From assembly GCA_025331445.1 (NCBI GenBank), contig JAIWNE010000076.1, forward strand, positions 1 to 64,000: 64,000 nt of DNA. Direction: 5' to 3'. Of this stretch, positions 45,583-57,539 are shown in pieces. Every line of letters begins with the position of its first letter. Positions within the stretch are counted from its first letter, which is position 1. The translations under genes and the position numbers were made by a program. The notes under the pieces are model-generated. The model saw nothing but the letters and a program-made list of their open reading frames with translations. It ran no database searches and was not told where the DNA came from. This DNA comes from Blakeslea trispora (taxonomy: Eukaryota > Mucoromycota > Mucoromycetes > Mucorales > Choanephoraceae).

Positions 45583-48500
45583 TGTATGTAAAGTCGTTTT
45601 GAGATAAATATAAAAAAAAAGAAACAAGTTATGAAAAATAAAAATGTTATTTTATACCACTGTTTTGTCTTAATAAAAGGGGGGGATATGTACACTGAAT
45701 AAAGAAAGAAACTGTTTTTATTGATCGACAGAACGAGAGAGGAAAAGGGTCAATGTTGGTCTCACATCCATTTACTACTTCTTTTTTCTTATATCGAGTA
45801 CAAAATAATTCAATTGAAAGGAACAATATTCATTTATCAGTTGAATGATGACAAAAAAGAGTTTGGCTGTCAATTCTATCTTCATTTTAAGGGAAAAAAA
45901 AAGCTTAAAAGAAAAAAAGGGGGGAAAAGTAGAAAAGAGTGAGATGAAATGAAGATAAGGAATCTGCCCCAAGATTACTCTTTGTTGGCAACAGTTGACA
46001 TTCCTTTGAAATCAACTAAACAGGATATACAAAATGACATGACAACAACAGGCAAAAAAAAAAGAGGATGTTTGTTTTCCCCCCATTTGTTTACCGCTTT
46101 TTCTGTTTGCCATTTTTTAATCAATACCCGAGATACTTTAAAAAAACAGTTTGACACCTTCACCCTTGTTACGGCTGCTCGGTTACATACTCCATGGCAA
46201 AAAGAAATTCCCCCTTTTTTTTTCTTGTTTTTATAGGCAACTCCCTTTCTTTTTTTTTTTGCGCCATATTAGTTTAAAAAAAAAGGGGAGGGGGCTTCTT
46301 TAAAGAAAAATACGTTGGATACCAAGTTCATATAAGCCATGTGGGGTTTTCTTTCTAGAAATTAAGAATGCACTTGTTGCATGGATTAGTCTATTATAAA
46401 AAGAAAATATATTATATACACATACATCAAATCATGATCTCCGCCTTTTTTTTTTTGCTTTGTTTTTAATAGATTTCTTTACCTGACAATTCATACAGTG
46501 ACATTTTCTTTTTTTTTTTTACGAGGAATGAATATTGCCTGCTTCTATGTTTGCTAACAAAGATGAAGCTATTCATTTTGAGTTTTGTAACATAACGTGA
46601 AACACTACACAGACATGATCGATGTCAATAGCTTCATCTTGTCAAAGTCATCACACATGTACGACCAGGCAGATGAAAGGAAAATAGAAATGAATAAATA
46701 CTAATGCGAGGTTAAAGTATAGAAAGGTTAAAAAGTGATCATAGATTAGATAGCTTTTTTTTTATTATTCGGGTAAATAATAAAGGTTTGATTTCCTTAT
46801 GATTGAATGATATCACTATGTCTCTGTTATTTGTTTGTTTCCGTTTTCTTTTTTTTACTGTATTATTTGTTTGGGTGCCTTGTAAGACTCAAACACTATT
46901 CTGAAGCATTTATACATGCTGTGAAAACTCTTTAATGAGACTGTGGCGATTTAAACAGGTTTGCCTACTCTTAAATAGGCTTTACACTATATTAGTAACT
47001 ACATCGGTGTTGAGTGCATACAGATAATGCATAAACATTCAGTGCCAGAAGATGACTTGCTTTCTTAAAAAGAAGAGTTGCTCAATCATCTTTCTGTTCT
47101 TTAATGGCTAAAACTTCTCTCTCCTCAAGAAAAGAAAAAAGAGAGTGTATATATATAAAGAAAACACAAGCTATAGTGCTTTCAGCGCAATGTGTTTTTT
47201 CTCTTTGTATTTAGACCTGTTTGTTTCATGAGCTGAAGCTTAAAAAGTTAAATGAACAAAAAAAAAGAGAGAGAGTAATACAACATCGTTCCGTTTGGGC
47301 TGTCAATATGGGACAAACAAAAGAAAAACAAAACGGAGCAAATTTCCGTATGATTCATCTCAAACCTAATTTTGAGGTTGTACAAGTACTATAGTCTTAA
47401 AAGAGTCAGAGGAAACCGTTGTTTCGTGACTAGGTAATGATTTACAAACCTTTTTCGAAAAAGACATGGAATATGCTAGAACACAAATAAGCCAGGTCCT
47501 TGTCTTTCTTCACAAAGAGAGAGAATTTGGGATGCCCATAAAGCTAATCAGAAATGAAAGTACTAAAAAAAAAAGCATACTATCGCAAACAACAACAATC
47601 TTGGTTAAACAGGGGGAATCTAGTGAATCTCAATCGTTGATCCTCTTATCAACATTCGATCATCCTGCTGCATTAAGCAAAAGGGCAATATCGACCAAGT
47701 ACTGCAAAATAAACAACCGTGAATCCCCTTATACGCCAAGATCTTGCTGCAGCCTTTTTTTTTTTTTTAGAAACTGGCTATTATAGACCTTTTTTTTTAC
47801 ACCTAACTGTTGTGCATGTCAGCACTTGTAATCTAAGCAATTCACCCTGAAATCTTAGATAGTGGCATATATATATATATATATATATGTGTAGATTGAG
47901 GTAGTCTCCCCCCCTTTACCTATACTTGTTTTTTACTATCCCCCCCTCTCTTGTTGAAGAGGATCTGTAGCAACAAAAGTGTATTTTGAATAGATGAATA
48001 TATAACACTATCATTTGCCTTGAAGGTAAGCCATAGAGATATTCAATCAGCAATTTGAAAATAAAATTTACTCAGATAAACAACAACAAAAGAGGAAATG
48101 TGATCTTGGATCAAAAAAAAGTGATTAGAACAACAAAATCAATGTCTGAAGAAACCCTTTGTTAGTAGTAAATGTAATCATGTAGCATCTTATTCACAAC
48201 AAGATGCTACTATTTCATTCTTGAAAAAGCTGATTACATACGACAGCATGTCATTAGTCAGTATGACAGTCAGTTTTTTTTCTTTGAAACAGATGAGAGT
48301 TACAAGTGATTTATTGGGTGCACCTGTACTCTATTGCTTTTCTTGCTCCGATTATACTGAAATGAATTCTGTAACGATACAGTTCGTGTCTCCAATGTAC
48401 AACGTCTTACTTTCTTTATTCGATCCAACTATCAAATTATCAGTCTTCAAGGCATCTTGTATGTTATCCTGTAAGTCAAGATATAAATTACTTATAGAGA

Positions 48501-50175
48501 CATTCAACCACAAGAATGACACAAATTTAACCAAGAGAAGAAACAGTACTTTAGTTTTTCTCCTCAACCTCCTGTCTCTTTATCACTTCCAAAATCGATT
48601 GGAATCAACTAGTCTTTCCATATTCGTTATTTCTAGCTTCTTTAAGAAAGTTTTTTTTTTTTTGAAAGTGACATGTACTTTTCTTCATCATGTTTTGCAA
48701 ATATTTAGAGAAACCAATCTGTCAAAGTATATAAAATCAGTTCATTTATTGTAAACAAAGTGAAATAGAAAACATAAGAGAAATACGAGGTTAGCACTTG
48801 ATTGTATATAGAGATAAAGCTTATTGCGTTTTTTAAATAGTGCTAATAAGAGTTGTGATGAAGTTAAATATTATGCGTAAGAAGGAAATCCGCATGGCCC
48901 TGAATCCCAATAATCCTCGTTTTGCGTAAACCTTAAATTTGTTGAGATGGCAGTAACAATTAAGGCATGTTCTTCACTAGAAACAACACGCATGCTTTTA
49001 TGCCAGTTTGTATGTTCTTCCAACTAGGATACGGTAATATCGATTCAAAACATGATTCACCAGGAGACCAAAAAGTAAGACTGTCCAACTATGTTTATAA
49101 GAAGTTTTTTTTTATTTCAGGTGAATTTCATGTATTTAGAACATAGTGCCCATTGCTATTTTATTTTATTTTTACCAATCCCTTTCGAAAGATTTATTTT
49201 TGAACAGTCCAGTTATCAAAGCTTGAGCACTTTACTCAGAAATCATTTGTTCGTTTTTTCAAAAGGTTGGTAATGACACAGCAAACATTGATTTGTACTC
49301 AGTTTTGATCAAAGTCTGCAAACATTCAATCTTTGGCTATAATGCCACAAGTGAAATTCACAATATAATGCCTTCTCGATTTAGAACTGATTTTCTAAAT
49401 CAAATTAAGCATACTCTTTTTTTTTGTGTTCCAAAAAGATTTTCTATCATGGTTTTTGAGTTTATTAAACCAAGCTTATGTTGAATCAAATGTCTGTTTT
49501 AAAATAAAGGAGGCAAGAAGTAACAAGCTTTTTTTTCTACATTAGCTGTTCAATATAAAGCAGGTCTAGAAAACTTTTGAAAACTAATTTAAAGTTAAGA
49601 ATGTATTCTTAAATCGAGGTGGATAATAGTGAGGGTCATGGTAATCCACCAAACTCTTTCTAGTACTTCTTCTGTACAAATGTCTTGATGCAGACAGAAA
49701 TCAAATGTAGACTCGAGGACTTTGAAGCAAAACTATAAACAATACAACAATTGGTCCTTTTCTATAAAACTAGACTATATCCTGTCACAAAACATTTGAC
49801 ATTTGCAATGTTTGGAGGATGGCTGTTTAAAGAAGAATAGAAACGTCTATGAGACTGATTGACCTAAACAAATTTCAAGATTGTTTATTGAATGAGAATA
49901 GAATCCCCCCGAAAAAAAACAGGGCTCGAGAGCAATTAGCGTTCAACTCCACTATGGTGTCAAGAAATCCATTAGCCCACTGTTATTCTTGATATATGCA
50001 TGTTACTCCAATTTATTGTCAAGTTTAGATCAAACAGATGTGTACTGATGACTTGCCCGTTTATAACAAGAAAAAAGAATCTATAGGTTGTTGGATGTTT
50101 CTCTATATGATGGAGCTGATGGCTAGAGTATGTTTAAAGCTGACATACATCAAATTTGCTACCTTTTATCCTTAA
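45583..50175. other. 4.6-kb gene-poor region
   Basis: AT-rich throughout, with an (AT)n microsatellite at 47867-47889 and a 10-bp perfect hairpin GTAGCATCTT...AAGATGCTAC near 48182-48210. A 177-codon frame at 48221-48754 starts from TTG, runs through poly-T and has no recognised domain. Other frames (47466-47786 and 49091-49484) are likewise unconvincing. I see no RNA gene. Confidence 0.45.
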
Positions 50176-50186
50176 TGGGTGGACGT

Positions 50187-50230
50187 AAATGAAGCCGAAA
50201 GTGGCTTAAAAGCCACTTTCGGCTTCATTT
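50187..50230. repeat. Perfect 21-bp palindrome inside the left end of the piggyBac element
   Basis: AAATGAAGCCGAAAGTGGCTT, two A, then its exact reverse complement. The same core recurs singly at the right end (52517-52535 and 52702-52720), so this is likely the transposase subterminal binding site in inverted pairs. Confidence 0.9.
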
Positions 50231-50430
50231 TCACCCGCATATTTTACATAATAAAAAGTTGCATGAAGAATTTGATAAGTTGACACATATCACTTTCAGA
50301 TATGAAAAATCGTAGGATGATGTTAGAATTGAATTTGGATGACCTTTTTCTAACAAAAGTTTTCGTCTATTCTTTACTTTTTTCTTCAATTTCATTTTCT
50401 ATTTCCATTAAATTTTATTAAAAACCCGCA

Positions 50431-52442
50431 ATGTCTCGCAATCAAAACCTCGCTTCAAACCAAAGAGTATCCGTCAACGGTCGCTACTTAGTAGGAACTG
50501 AAGTTGCCAGATTGTTGGAAGCAACTCACGATTTCAGACAACCAGGTTCTCGTCTTTTTGGAACCATTTGTAACCGTGTTGAAGAAGGTAACAAGGTTTT
50601 TTACGGCATTGAGTTTAATGCACTCAATGGCCGCCAAATTCAGTTGAGTGCAGCATGTATCTCCACCAGGTTTGTTGAAAAGGCACCTGTTGAAGCTCAG
50701 GTTGCTGCTGCCGCAAATGATGAGGCTTCTTCAGAAAGCAGCTCATCATCATCAAGCGAAGAAGAAGTTTCTGTAAACGAAACTGTCAACGTCGACAGTG
50801 AATGGGTCGACCAGGAAGTTGTCTTTGACACAAGAGCAACAAGTGGTGCTTCATTCGTCGGGAAGAGCAAGATGAACATGGAGAACAGCCGAGTCGCTTC
50901 GCCCGCCGATTACTTTTTGCGCTTCTTGCCCCAAGAGCACTTTCTTGATGTGATCGACAAGATCAACATCAATGCAAGAAGCGCTTATCCAGGTTGGGCG
51001 GAGCTAAACTGGAACGAATTCTTACTTTGGGTCACCATGTGTTTGATCATGACAATGTTCTCCAATGCTGATTTGGAACTGTTTTGGGGAAAGAGCGAAA
51101 GTTCTTTTGGTTTCAACTTTACCTTTGCTGATTTTATGACCATTGAGAGATTCAGAAGTTTGACCTCTATGTTTACGTTTGAGATTCCTAACATTGCAAA
51201 GTAAGCCAAATGTTTTGTTTAATTGCAAAAGTACTTAATATGATTGTTGTAGCCAAAAAGAGGATTCGTTGTATCAGCTTCGTCGATTCATCGCTGCATA
51301 CAACGACAATTTAGTCCAAGCAATGGTACCAGGAAAATACTTGTGCGTGGATGAAAGCATGAACCAGTGGCTCGGTAAAGGCATGCCTAAAGTGGTGAAG
51401 ATCCCAAGAAAGCCCCACTCAATCGGTCAAGAGTACAAAACCTTGGCCGATTGCGAAACTTTCTGTATTCTCAGATTGGATCCCGTTGGCGACAAGACCG
51501 TCAGACGATTTGAGTCACAAGGTACTCTGAAAACTATAGCGACGGTCTTGCGCCTTACTGAGCCTTGGTTCTATTCTGGTAGAACCATAGTTGGTGATTC
51601 TCTTTTTGGTTCGCCAGCTATGGCAAGAAGATTACTCAATGAAGGCATGTATTCTATAATGCAGGTCAAAAAGAGAATGTACTGGCCTCCTGGAATGCCC
51701 CGGGATGATTTGGTTGCTGCTCTTGGTGATGACTTTGGTGCCAAGGTCAGCAAAAGGGCTAGACAAGGTGATATCTTTGTATGCGCCTACAAAGATATCA
51801 AGCCCAGGGCCTTGGTCGCCAGCTGTGGTCTCACCAAGGATGGCAGCCAAATCATACGAAGAATGAAAGACGGCCAGGTGAAGTCATGCAACAGACCACT
51901 TGTGTTTGATGAATACTCAGCAAACAAAGGTATATAAAAAAGTGATTGTTTGATGATAAAATTCTAAAAATTTAAATAGGGGCCGTTGACAATGCCAACA
52001 ACCGGAGAGATTACATGGCCTCTTTCCATGATGCGATGAAGAGTGACCGGTCAATGGTTCGTTGCTTGGCTTTCTTTCTTGGTGTTGCCGAGGCAAATGC
52101 CTTTTCGGCATACATTACCTGTGCTGAGAAAGGAAAGGGGATGAAGCATGGTGAGTTTCGGTGGAAACTTTGCGTCTCGCTCCTGTCACACTTGACACAG
52201 GGTGAAGAGGGACCCTCTGGAAACCACAGCCAGCCGGTTGTAACTCGTTCAATGGTTCCAGGGGTCAGAACGTACCTCATCACCCTGTGTCTATAGGTGA
52301 AAAGAGACGCAGGCTCTGTAAGAAGTGCAAGTGTCGGACTTCCTTCCGCTGTAAATGCGATGAAAATTTGTCTTTTTGCTTTGTCTGCTGTGCCGTTCAT
52401 ATTGAAGAAAAAACGATTGAACGGTATCAGCAAAATCTTTGA
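50431..52442 (+). CDS. piggyBac transposase with N-terminal unknown domain and C-terminal zinc finger
   Basis: Three exons (50431-51200, 51253-51929 and 51980 onward). The DDD catalytic residues lie in CVDESMNQW, IVGDSLFGS and AVDNANNRRDY. Residues 10-85 form a separate block with HDFRQPGSRLFGTI and FYGIEFNALNGRQIQLSA, then an acidic serine tract. The C-terminal cysteine-rich finger (CKKCKCRTSFRCKC, then CFVCCAVH) is in a different frame from exon 3, which ends at TAG 52294-52296. Either a 50-nt intron (52247-52296, weak donor GTTCAA) or a single-base frameshift joins them. With the intron the protein is about 620 residues and could be active. It transposes by cut and paste at TTAA. Confidence 0.9.
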
Positions 52443-52737
52443 ATAAATCTCTTTCATTTGTGATATTTTGACGCATTTTTGATAACTTTATGTTTAACTT
52501 ATAAGTTGACAAAAATGAAGCCACTTTCGGCTTCTAGAATTTACGTCCTACAAGCGAAATTGAATGATCAGAGCTGGCAGAACAAAACATTTCGTACAAA
52601 GCTGAAAATTGTACACAATGCAATTGATATGTGAAGGTTTTGATATACATAGTTTTAGGCTTGTAACTTTATTATGATACGAGTTATGCTTTTTCAAAGT
52701 GAAGCCGAAAGTGGCTTTTCGGAGTTACGTCCACCCA

Positions 52738-55326
52738 TTAAGCCAATGCCAACGCTATACAAGAAAATCAATACAACAGATACATGGGAATCATGATATT
52801 ATCAAGCAGCATACTTTTAAGGTGATCAACCTTATTTTTGAGTTCTCTTCCAGCACTAGGGCATCATACCAAAGTGTCTTGTTTATTTATTTTTTTTTGC
52901 AACAGAAGTTTATCTTTTATTTACTGCGGTCGAGTGAGTCTTGTTCATAAATGGAGTAGAGTGTATGAGAAAACCAGAAAAAAAAAGCAATGTTCCAGAA
53001 CCTCTTTCAAACGGGCGGAATTGTCTTGACGTTTCTACTCTTTCGATACTAGTAAAGTAATATAGAGCTCTAGCTGTTGACTTTGTGGTTATAAAACAAC
53101 AAGTTTATTTTTAGGATAAAAAACGCCCTTTTTATAGGGTGTTATTACTTGAAATAAATGAAATGTACAATTGAATTCATCTAAAGAAACTGTTGGTATG
53201 TTCACCATAAAAAAACTTTCTCCCCTCAGTTGCTTAGCCATCATAAATCAAAGAGGCTTGTTTCAACAATTATATTTCTTGAACAAGTTCATCAAACCAT
53301 GTAGAATTTCTTCTTCTCAAGACCATACAACAAAAGGTGTTTTGGTTTATTCTTTCATTCTGTTACAACGCTTATACATGTATTCTTATATCAAGTAAAT
53401 AGACAATGCTTCATCAGTTTTTTTCGATCAACTAATAGCCCTCTAGAAGATAGCGATAAGCTTCTTGTCATCAGCATATTGCTGCTTTAATTACTAGCTA
53501 AACTATAGCTCAACACAGCAACACCTAAAATTCACAACAAGAATCAATCTACCAGATTGCCCTTTACGGAAAATGGCTAATGCAAAGTACTTCCTCTGCT
53601 TTCAGATCGAGAAAGGCGAGCAATCTTAGATGATGAACCTAGCCTGTGGTAATGTTTAGACAAACAAACATTTCTGTAAAAGGTGCATTTTTCGCCACTT
53701 TGTTTGAGGCTATTATGGTTTATACGTAGTTCTTTTCTTTATAACATGAGGCTTAGCATATACTGTTTGTATATAAGACATAAATAGCTTGTTTGAGCAA
53801 GCATGGACTCAATCACATCAGTAAGCCGTCTTTATTTCTCTCTCTCTCTCTTTTTATATTCAGCTTACTGAGACGATAGATGGTCAATTGAATGCAAGTG
53901 TTTTATGATCACGACCTATCAAGTCATGCTACTTTTCTTTAAAGATGTTTGAGAAAATTAGGGGCTAATTGATTCAGGAGAGCCAAATAGAACTGCTTAT
54001 TATTATTATTATTCTTTTGTGGACTTATCAATTCGCCATGTACTCTGCACAACAGTCCATTTGTCTAATGCCAGAAGAAGATATTTTCAGAGTGTATGTA
54101 ACCGAAAAAAAAAGAAAAGTTTATGGTACTGTTTGACAATCTCAATAAACTCCAATCAGAACCAACGATATTATATAGATAGCACGCATTGATATATGGC
54201 TGAAAAAAAAAAAGAATTATGTTCTAGTCTATCCATTGAGGCGTAGATTGCGTTTTAACAACTTTATAGGTTGTCAGAACCTATCACTTGGATTAGTTGA
54301 CAACACAATCAATCACTTAATATAAGCTCATTTTTAACAGGTAACAAAAATATAGAATTGATTTTATCTCTTTGTATGCCCAAAAAAATTAAACTCATGA
54401 TCTAGAAATCAATTAACTGGATAGCAACAAAACTACCAATCATATCTTGGACAGTTTTTCTGTTGAGCCAGAAAAAGAAATACCGGAGTTGATATGAAAC
54501 GTCCGAATTTCATGACACTTGTAAGTCACGAATGAAACACTTTTTGATTTCTAAAAAAATAAAGACTAAAAGTAGTCTTTTTTCTTTTCTTTTTTTTTTA
54601 CTTATAGTCAATGGCAGAAGATAGAAATCTAAACCATGTCTTCAAAAGGCTACTGTCATTCTGACACAAATAGAAATTATGTTTGGCAAACGAGCAGACT
54701 TTTTTTTTTTTCTAAATTACGTCAAATTAGACCTTGAGGTTACCAAACATTCTGTAGGTAACCCAAACAATCATATGTCTGCGCAAAAAGGCAAGAGATG
54801 ACACACGTTTTTCTTTATTGCTTTGACTTGTGCATCATTGATTAGCTTCAGAAAGTAGTTTCAAACAAGTATGCATTGATGTGTATATATACGCGCCTTT
54901 AGATGCGTTTATGTTTATACAGGCACATTCGTTCTATCCTCTATTTTCCAATCCCCCATGTCGAAACGGAGCTATCAATATCAAATAGAAAAAGTAATAC
55001 AAAGTTTTCTTTTGTACAACAAAAAGCATAAAAGGCACTTCAAGACAGTTTTTGTCTTTTTTTTTTTTCGAAGCAAATGAGTCGCATAAAGTGTATACGC
55101 CATTTCCAAAGATAACCTTTTTGTACTCTTATAGGTTGTACCTATCTTTCTTTTGTATTGTATAGAAAACATAGAGTAAGAATAGAGTGTACAAAATAAA
55201 GAAAAAAAAAAAACTATCAGATACACACGATCAATGTGACCTTATTCAATTGTAAATCCGCAGAAAAAAAAAAGAAGTAACAGATAGTTTGTTATTGTTT
55301 TTCATTGTTTTTTATAGTCAACTATT
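52738..55326. other. 2.6-kb intergenic region, no gene seen
   Basis: AT-rich. A (TTA)n run lies near 53999-54011 and poly-pyrimidine near 53833-53852. No frame with a domain is visible; possible short frames at 52699-52950 and 53171-53398 lack support. Confidence 0.45.
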
Positions 55327-56106
55327 ATGAAATATCTACGTATCGGTCTAATCCAACACTTGTACGAGAAATATGTACGTTGGTCTTATTATGTTTATTT
55401 GCGTCAAAGATTAAAGATTCAATATCCAGACATGACTATCTATACGTCTCAACGGAACATGTTGAGCTTATTCCGCACTCTTTCCCAACCTGGTCAATGT
55501 TGTGTGGTGAGTACCAATCTTGCTATGAGACCTGACCATCAAATGATGGGTAAAGGAGCGTTTCGACTGTTGTCCACGCCCAATGCAGGTGGCTCAAGTG
55601 TATATAGTGAAGCACTTTCGATTGAATTCTTATCTCGACTCTTGGGTGTCAACCTCTACAAAACAGAGACGGAACTTGTGTATCATGGCAGTAAGGAAGT
55701 AAGAGGACCCATGATGGATTATGCTTGTCTCTACCAGAATCTAATTCTAGGCGTTTCTGTCACTCGGGCAATGGCTTATCAGAGGCAGTACACCAAACAA
55801 GATGCACATGATCTCCTCAACAAAAAGCTTAGAAATATTGTCCAGTCGAGTGAGAACATTGCTAATACTAGATTTGATCGCCATATACTGCACGTATGGA
55901 CCGAATCAGGTAAAAATGCGGCACTTGTAAACAAGATTTGTCGCAAGCTCAAGTTAGTTGAACAATATCATAATACAGTCGTGTTGATCACCACTGTCAA
56001 TACAGATCTTGTATTTTTTAATGATAACCATGCTCTCTTGAAAATCAAGAAACAGCACGAATTTCGACAAGCGTCAGTGCGTTTTTTCTCTAGGAATAAG
56101 CTTTAA
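55327..56106 (+). CDS. Conserved protein of unknown function, possible PD-(D/E)XK-like fold
   Basis: A single exon of 259 residues from a good ATG. Blocks that I recognise as conserved among eukaryotic homologues are YSEALSIEFLSRLLGV, KTETELVY, MDYACLYQNLILGVSVTRAM, then LLNKKLRNIVQSSENI and HILHVWTESG. The order Glu, then Asp in a beta-hairpin (DYACLYQNLILGVSV), then a basic region resembles a nuclease fold of the restriction-endonuclease type, but the usual third-strand Lys is replaced (SVT), so the catalytic activity is doubtful. Function unknown. No neighbour links to it. Confidence 0.6.
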   Translation: MKYLRIGLIQHLYEKYVRWSYYVYLRQRLKIQYPDMTIYTSQRNMLSLFRTLSQPGQCCVVSTNLAMRPDHQMMGKGAFRLLSTPNAGGSSVYSEALSIEFLSRLLGVNLYKTETELVYHGSKEVRGPMMDYACLYQNLILGVSVTRAMAYQRQYTKQDAHDLLNKKLRNIVQSSENIANTRFDRHILHVWTESGKNAALVNKICRKLKLVEQYHNTVVLITTVNTDLVFFNDNHALLKIKKQHEFRQASVRFFSRNKL

Positions 56107-56532
56107 ATAAATGTTTTTTTTTGAGCCCGATTTTGTTTAAATCATCTCCTGACAAAGGAGGGAAAGAAAAAAGGAAAAAAAATAAGGGGGACAAGACTGC
56201 ATAAAAAAAGCCAACAATAACAAATCTTTTTTTAAGAATAATGATGATTTTTTTTTTTTTTTGCTTGTTTAGCAGTGAGGTATGAATCATTTTTAATTAG
56301 AAAACAAGAAAAAAAAGTCATTGGATTTGTTTAAGATGCTTGGATGAGAATAATGTGTAAAATTAATAAATCAAAATAGCTTTAAAAAAGCCAGGGGATT
56401 CTTACTATAGAAACTCCTTTCTGGTTTCCGCTTTATTTTCTTTATAAAAAGCTATTTTTTTTTCTTCTTTTCTTTTTCTTTCTTTTTCTTCCTTTCTTTA
56501 TTTTTCCATCTCTTATTTTCTACATATTTTCA
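56107..56532. promoter_or_regulatory. 3' flank and promoter of the HAD gene
   Basis: TATAAAAAG at 56443-56451 lies 80 nt before the ATG and is followed by a pyrimidine-rich leader (TTTCTTTTTC). No gene seen in the rest. Confidence 0.55.
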
Positions 56533-57539
56533 ATGCATATGAAAGAAGCTCGCAAAGTGATTGCTGTTGATCTTGATCAAACATTAGCCCATACATTAGA
56601 AAGCCTCGTTAAATGGCACAATGATACCTATTGCACCAATTACTCTGTTGCTGACTTCAATACCTATGACTATTGGAAGGTCTGGGGTGGAACCAGAGAA
56701 GAAAGTTGTATGAAGGTCAGAGAGTTTTACGAATCAGAGCATTTCGAACAAATTGAGCCTATTCGAGATTTTGCATTGGAGGCATTGAAGATGTTGAAGA
56801 GACGCAATTTCACACTCGTCATTATTACTTCTCGACAACAATTCATTGCCAGCAAGACAAAAAAGTTTGTAGACAAGCACTATCCAGGTAAAATACTATT
56901 TAAAGAAAAAATATGTATACACACATGTAAAAATAACAATATTTTGTACCACAAGGCATATTTGAAAGTATCTATTTCTGTAATCTGGATTTATCGAGTG
57001 CAGAGCAATTGGAATATATCTCCAAACCAAAGTCGCTCATCTGTCAGGAGATTGGCGTTGATGTCCTAATTGATGACTCTCTTGACCATGCCCTAGAATG
57101 CTCTTCTTTAGGCATCAACATCTTGTTGTACGACCGTAAGGGCCAATACCGTTGGAATCATGAAGAACGATTGACAAACAATGAAACCACAAAAAACACA
57201 CTTATCTCCACGTCAAAACGACTTCTCTATCATTCTGTTCCCAAGGAAATGTCAAAAAATGTTCACCGTATGAAAAGCTGGAGAGATATCATTGCTCAAT
57301 TTCCCAAGCCCTCTAGTCCTCTTCGATTTTGTTATTATCCACCTGCTTATTCTGAAGAAGAAGAGGAGGATGAGGAAGATGATGATGGAAATTCTTATGA
57401 ACAAGAAGATGAACCAGAGAGAGAAGAACCAGTTTTCCGTACAAGCTATTGCGGTAGATATGAAACAGTAGAAGTAGAAGAACTAAGTGATGATGATGAA
57501 GAGTACCCTATTTTGAAAGAAAATCGTGTTTGGGTTTAA
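56533..57539 (+). CDS. HAD-superfamily phosphatase, 5'-nucleotidase-like
   Basis: Two exons (56533-56887 and 56956-57539) give 312 residues. HAD motif I VDLDQTLAHT (nucleophile Asp and acid Asp, about residues 12-16), motif II VIITSR, a Lys in SKTKKF, and motif IV VLIDDSLDHALE are all in place. The cap is short and alpha-helical, as in 5'(3')-deoxyribonucleotidases. The C-terminal 90 residues are an acidic extension (EEEEEDEEDDDG and SDDDEEYP) absent from the bacterial enzymes. It probably removes phosphate from a small nucleotide or sugar phosphate; the substrate is unknown. Confidence 0.85.

Larger units (their letters stand above)
50176..52737 (+). mobile_element. piggyBac transposon, 2562 bp, TTAA flanks and 13-bp terminal inverted repeats
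   Basis: Both ends carry the 13-bp inverted repeat TGGGTGGACGTAA and are flanked by the TTAA target duplication (50172-50175 and 52738-52741). Multiple copies of a subterminal motif (GAAGCCGAAAGTGGCTT or its complement) occur at 50191-50229, 52517-52535 and 52702-52720. The single gene inside encodes a piggyBac-type transposase. Both ends are intact, so the insertion is young. Confidence 0.95.

Noticed and set aside
48182..48210. 10-bp hairpin with 9-nt loop as a terminator
   Set aside because: No gene ends nearby, and fungi do not use hairpin terminators.
48221..48754. A 177-codon open frame on the plus strand
   Set aside because: It starts with TTG, runs through a long poly-T tract, has no domain, and the opposite strand is also open. 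Likely chance in AT-rich DNA.
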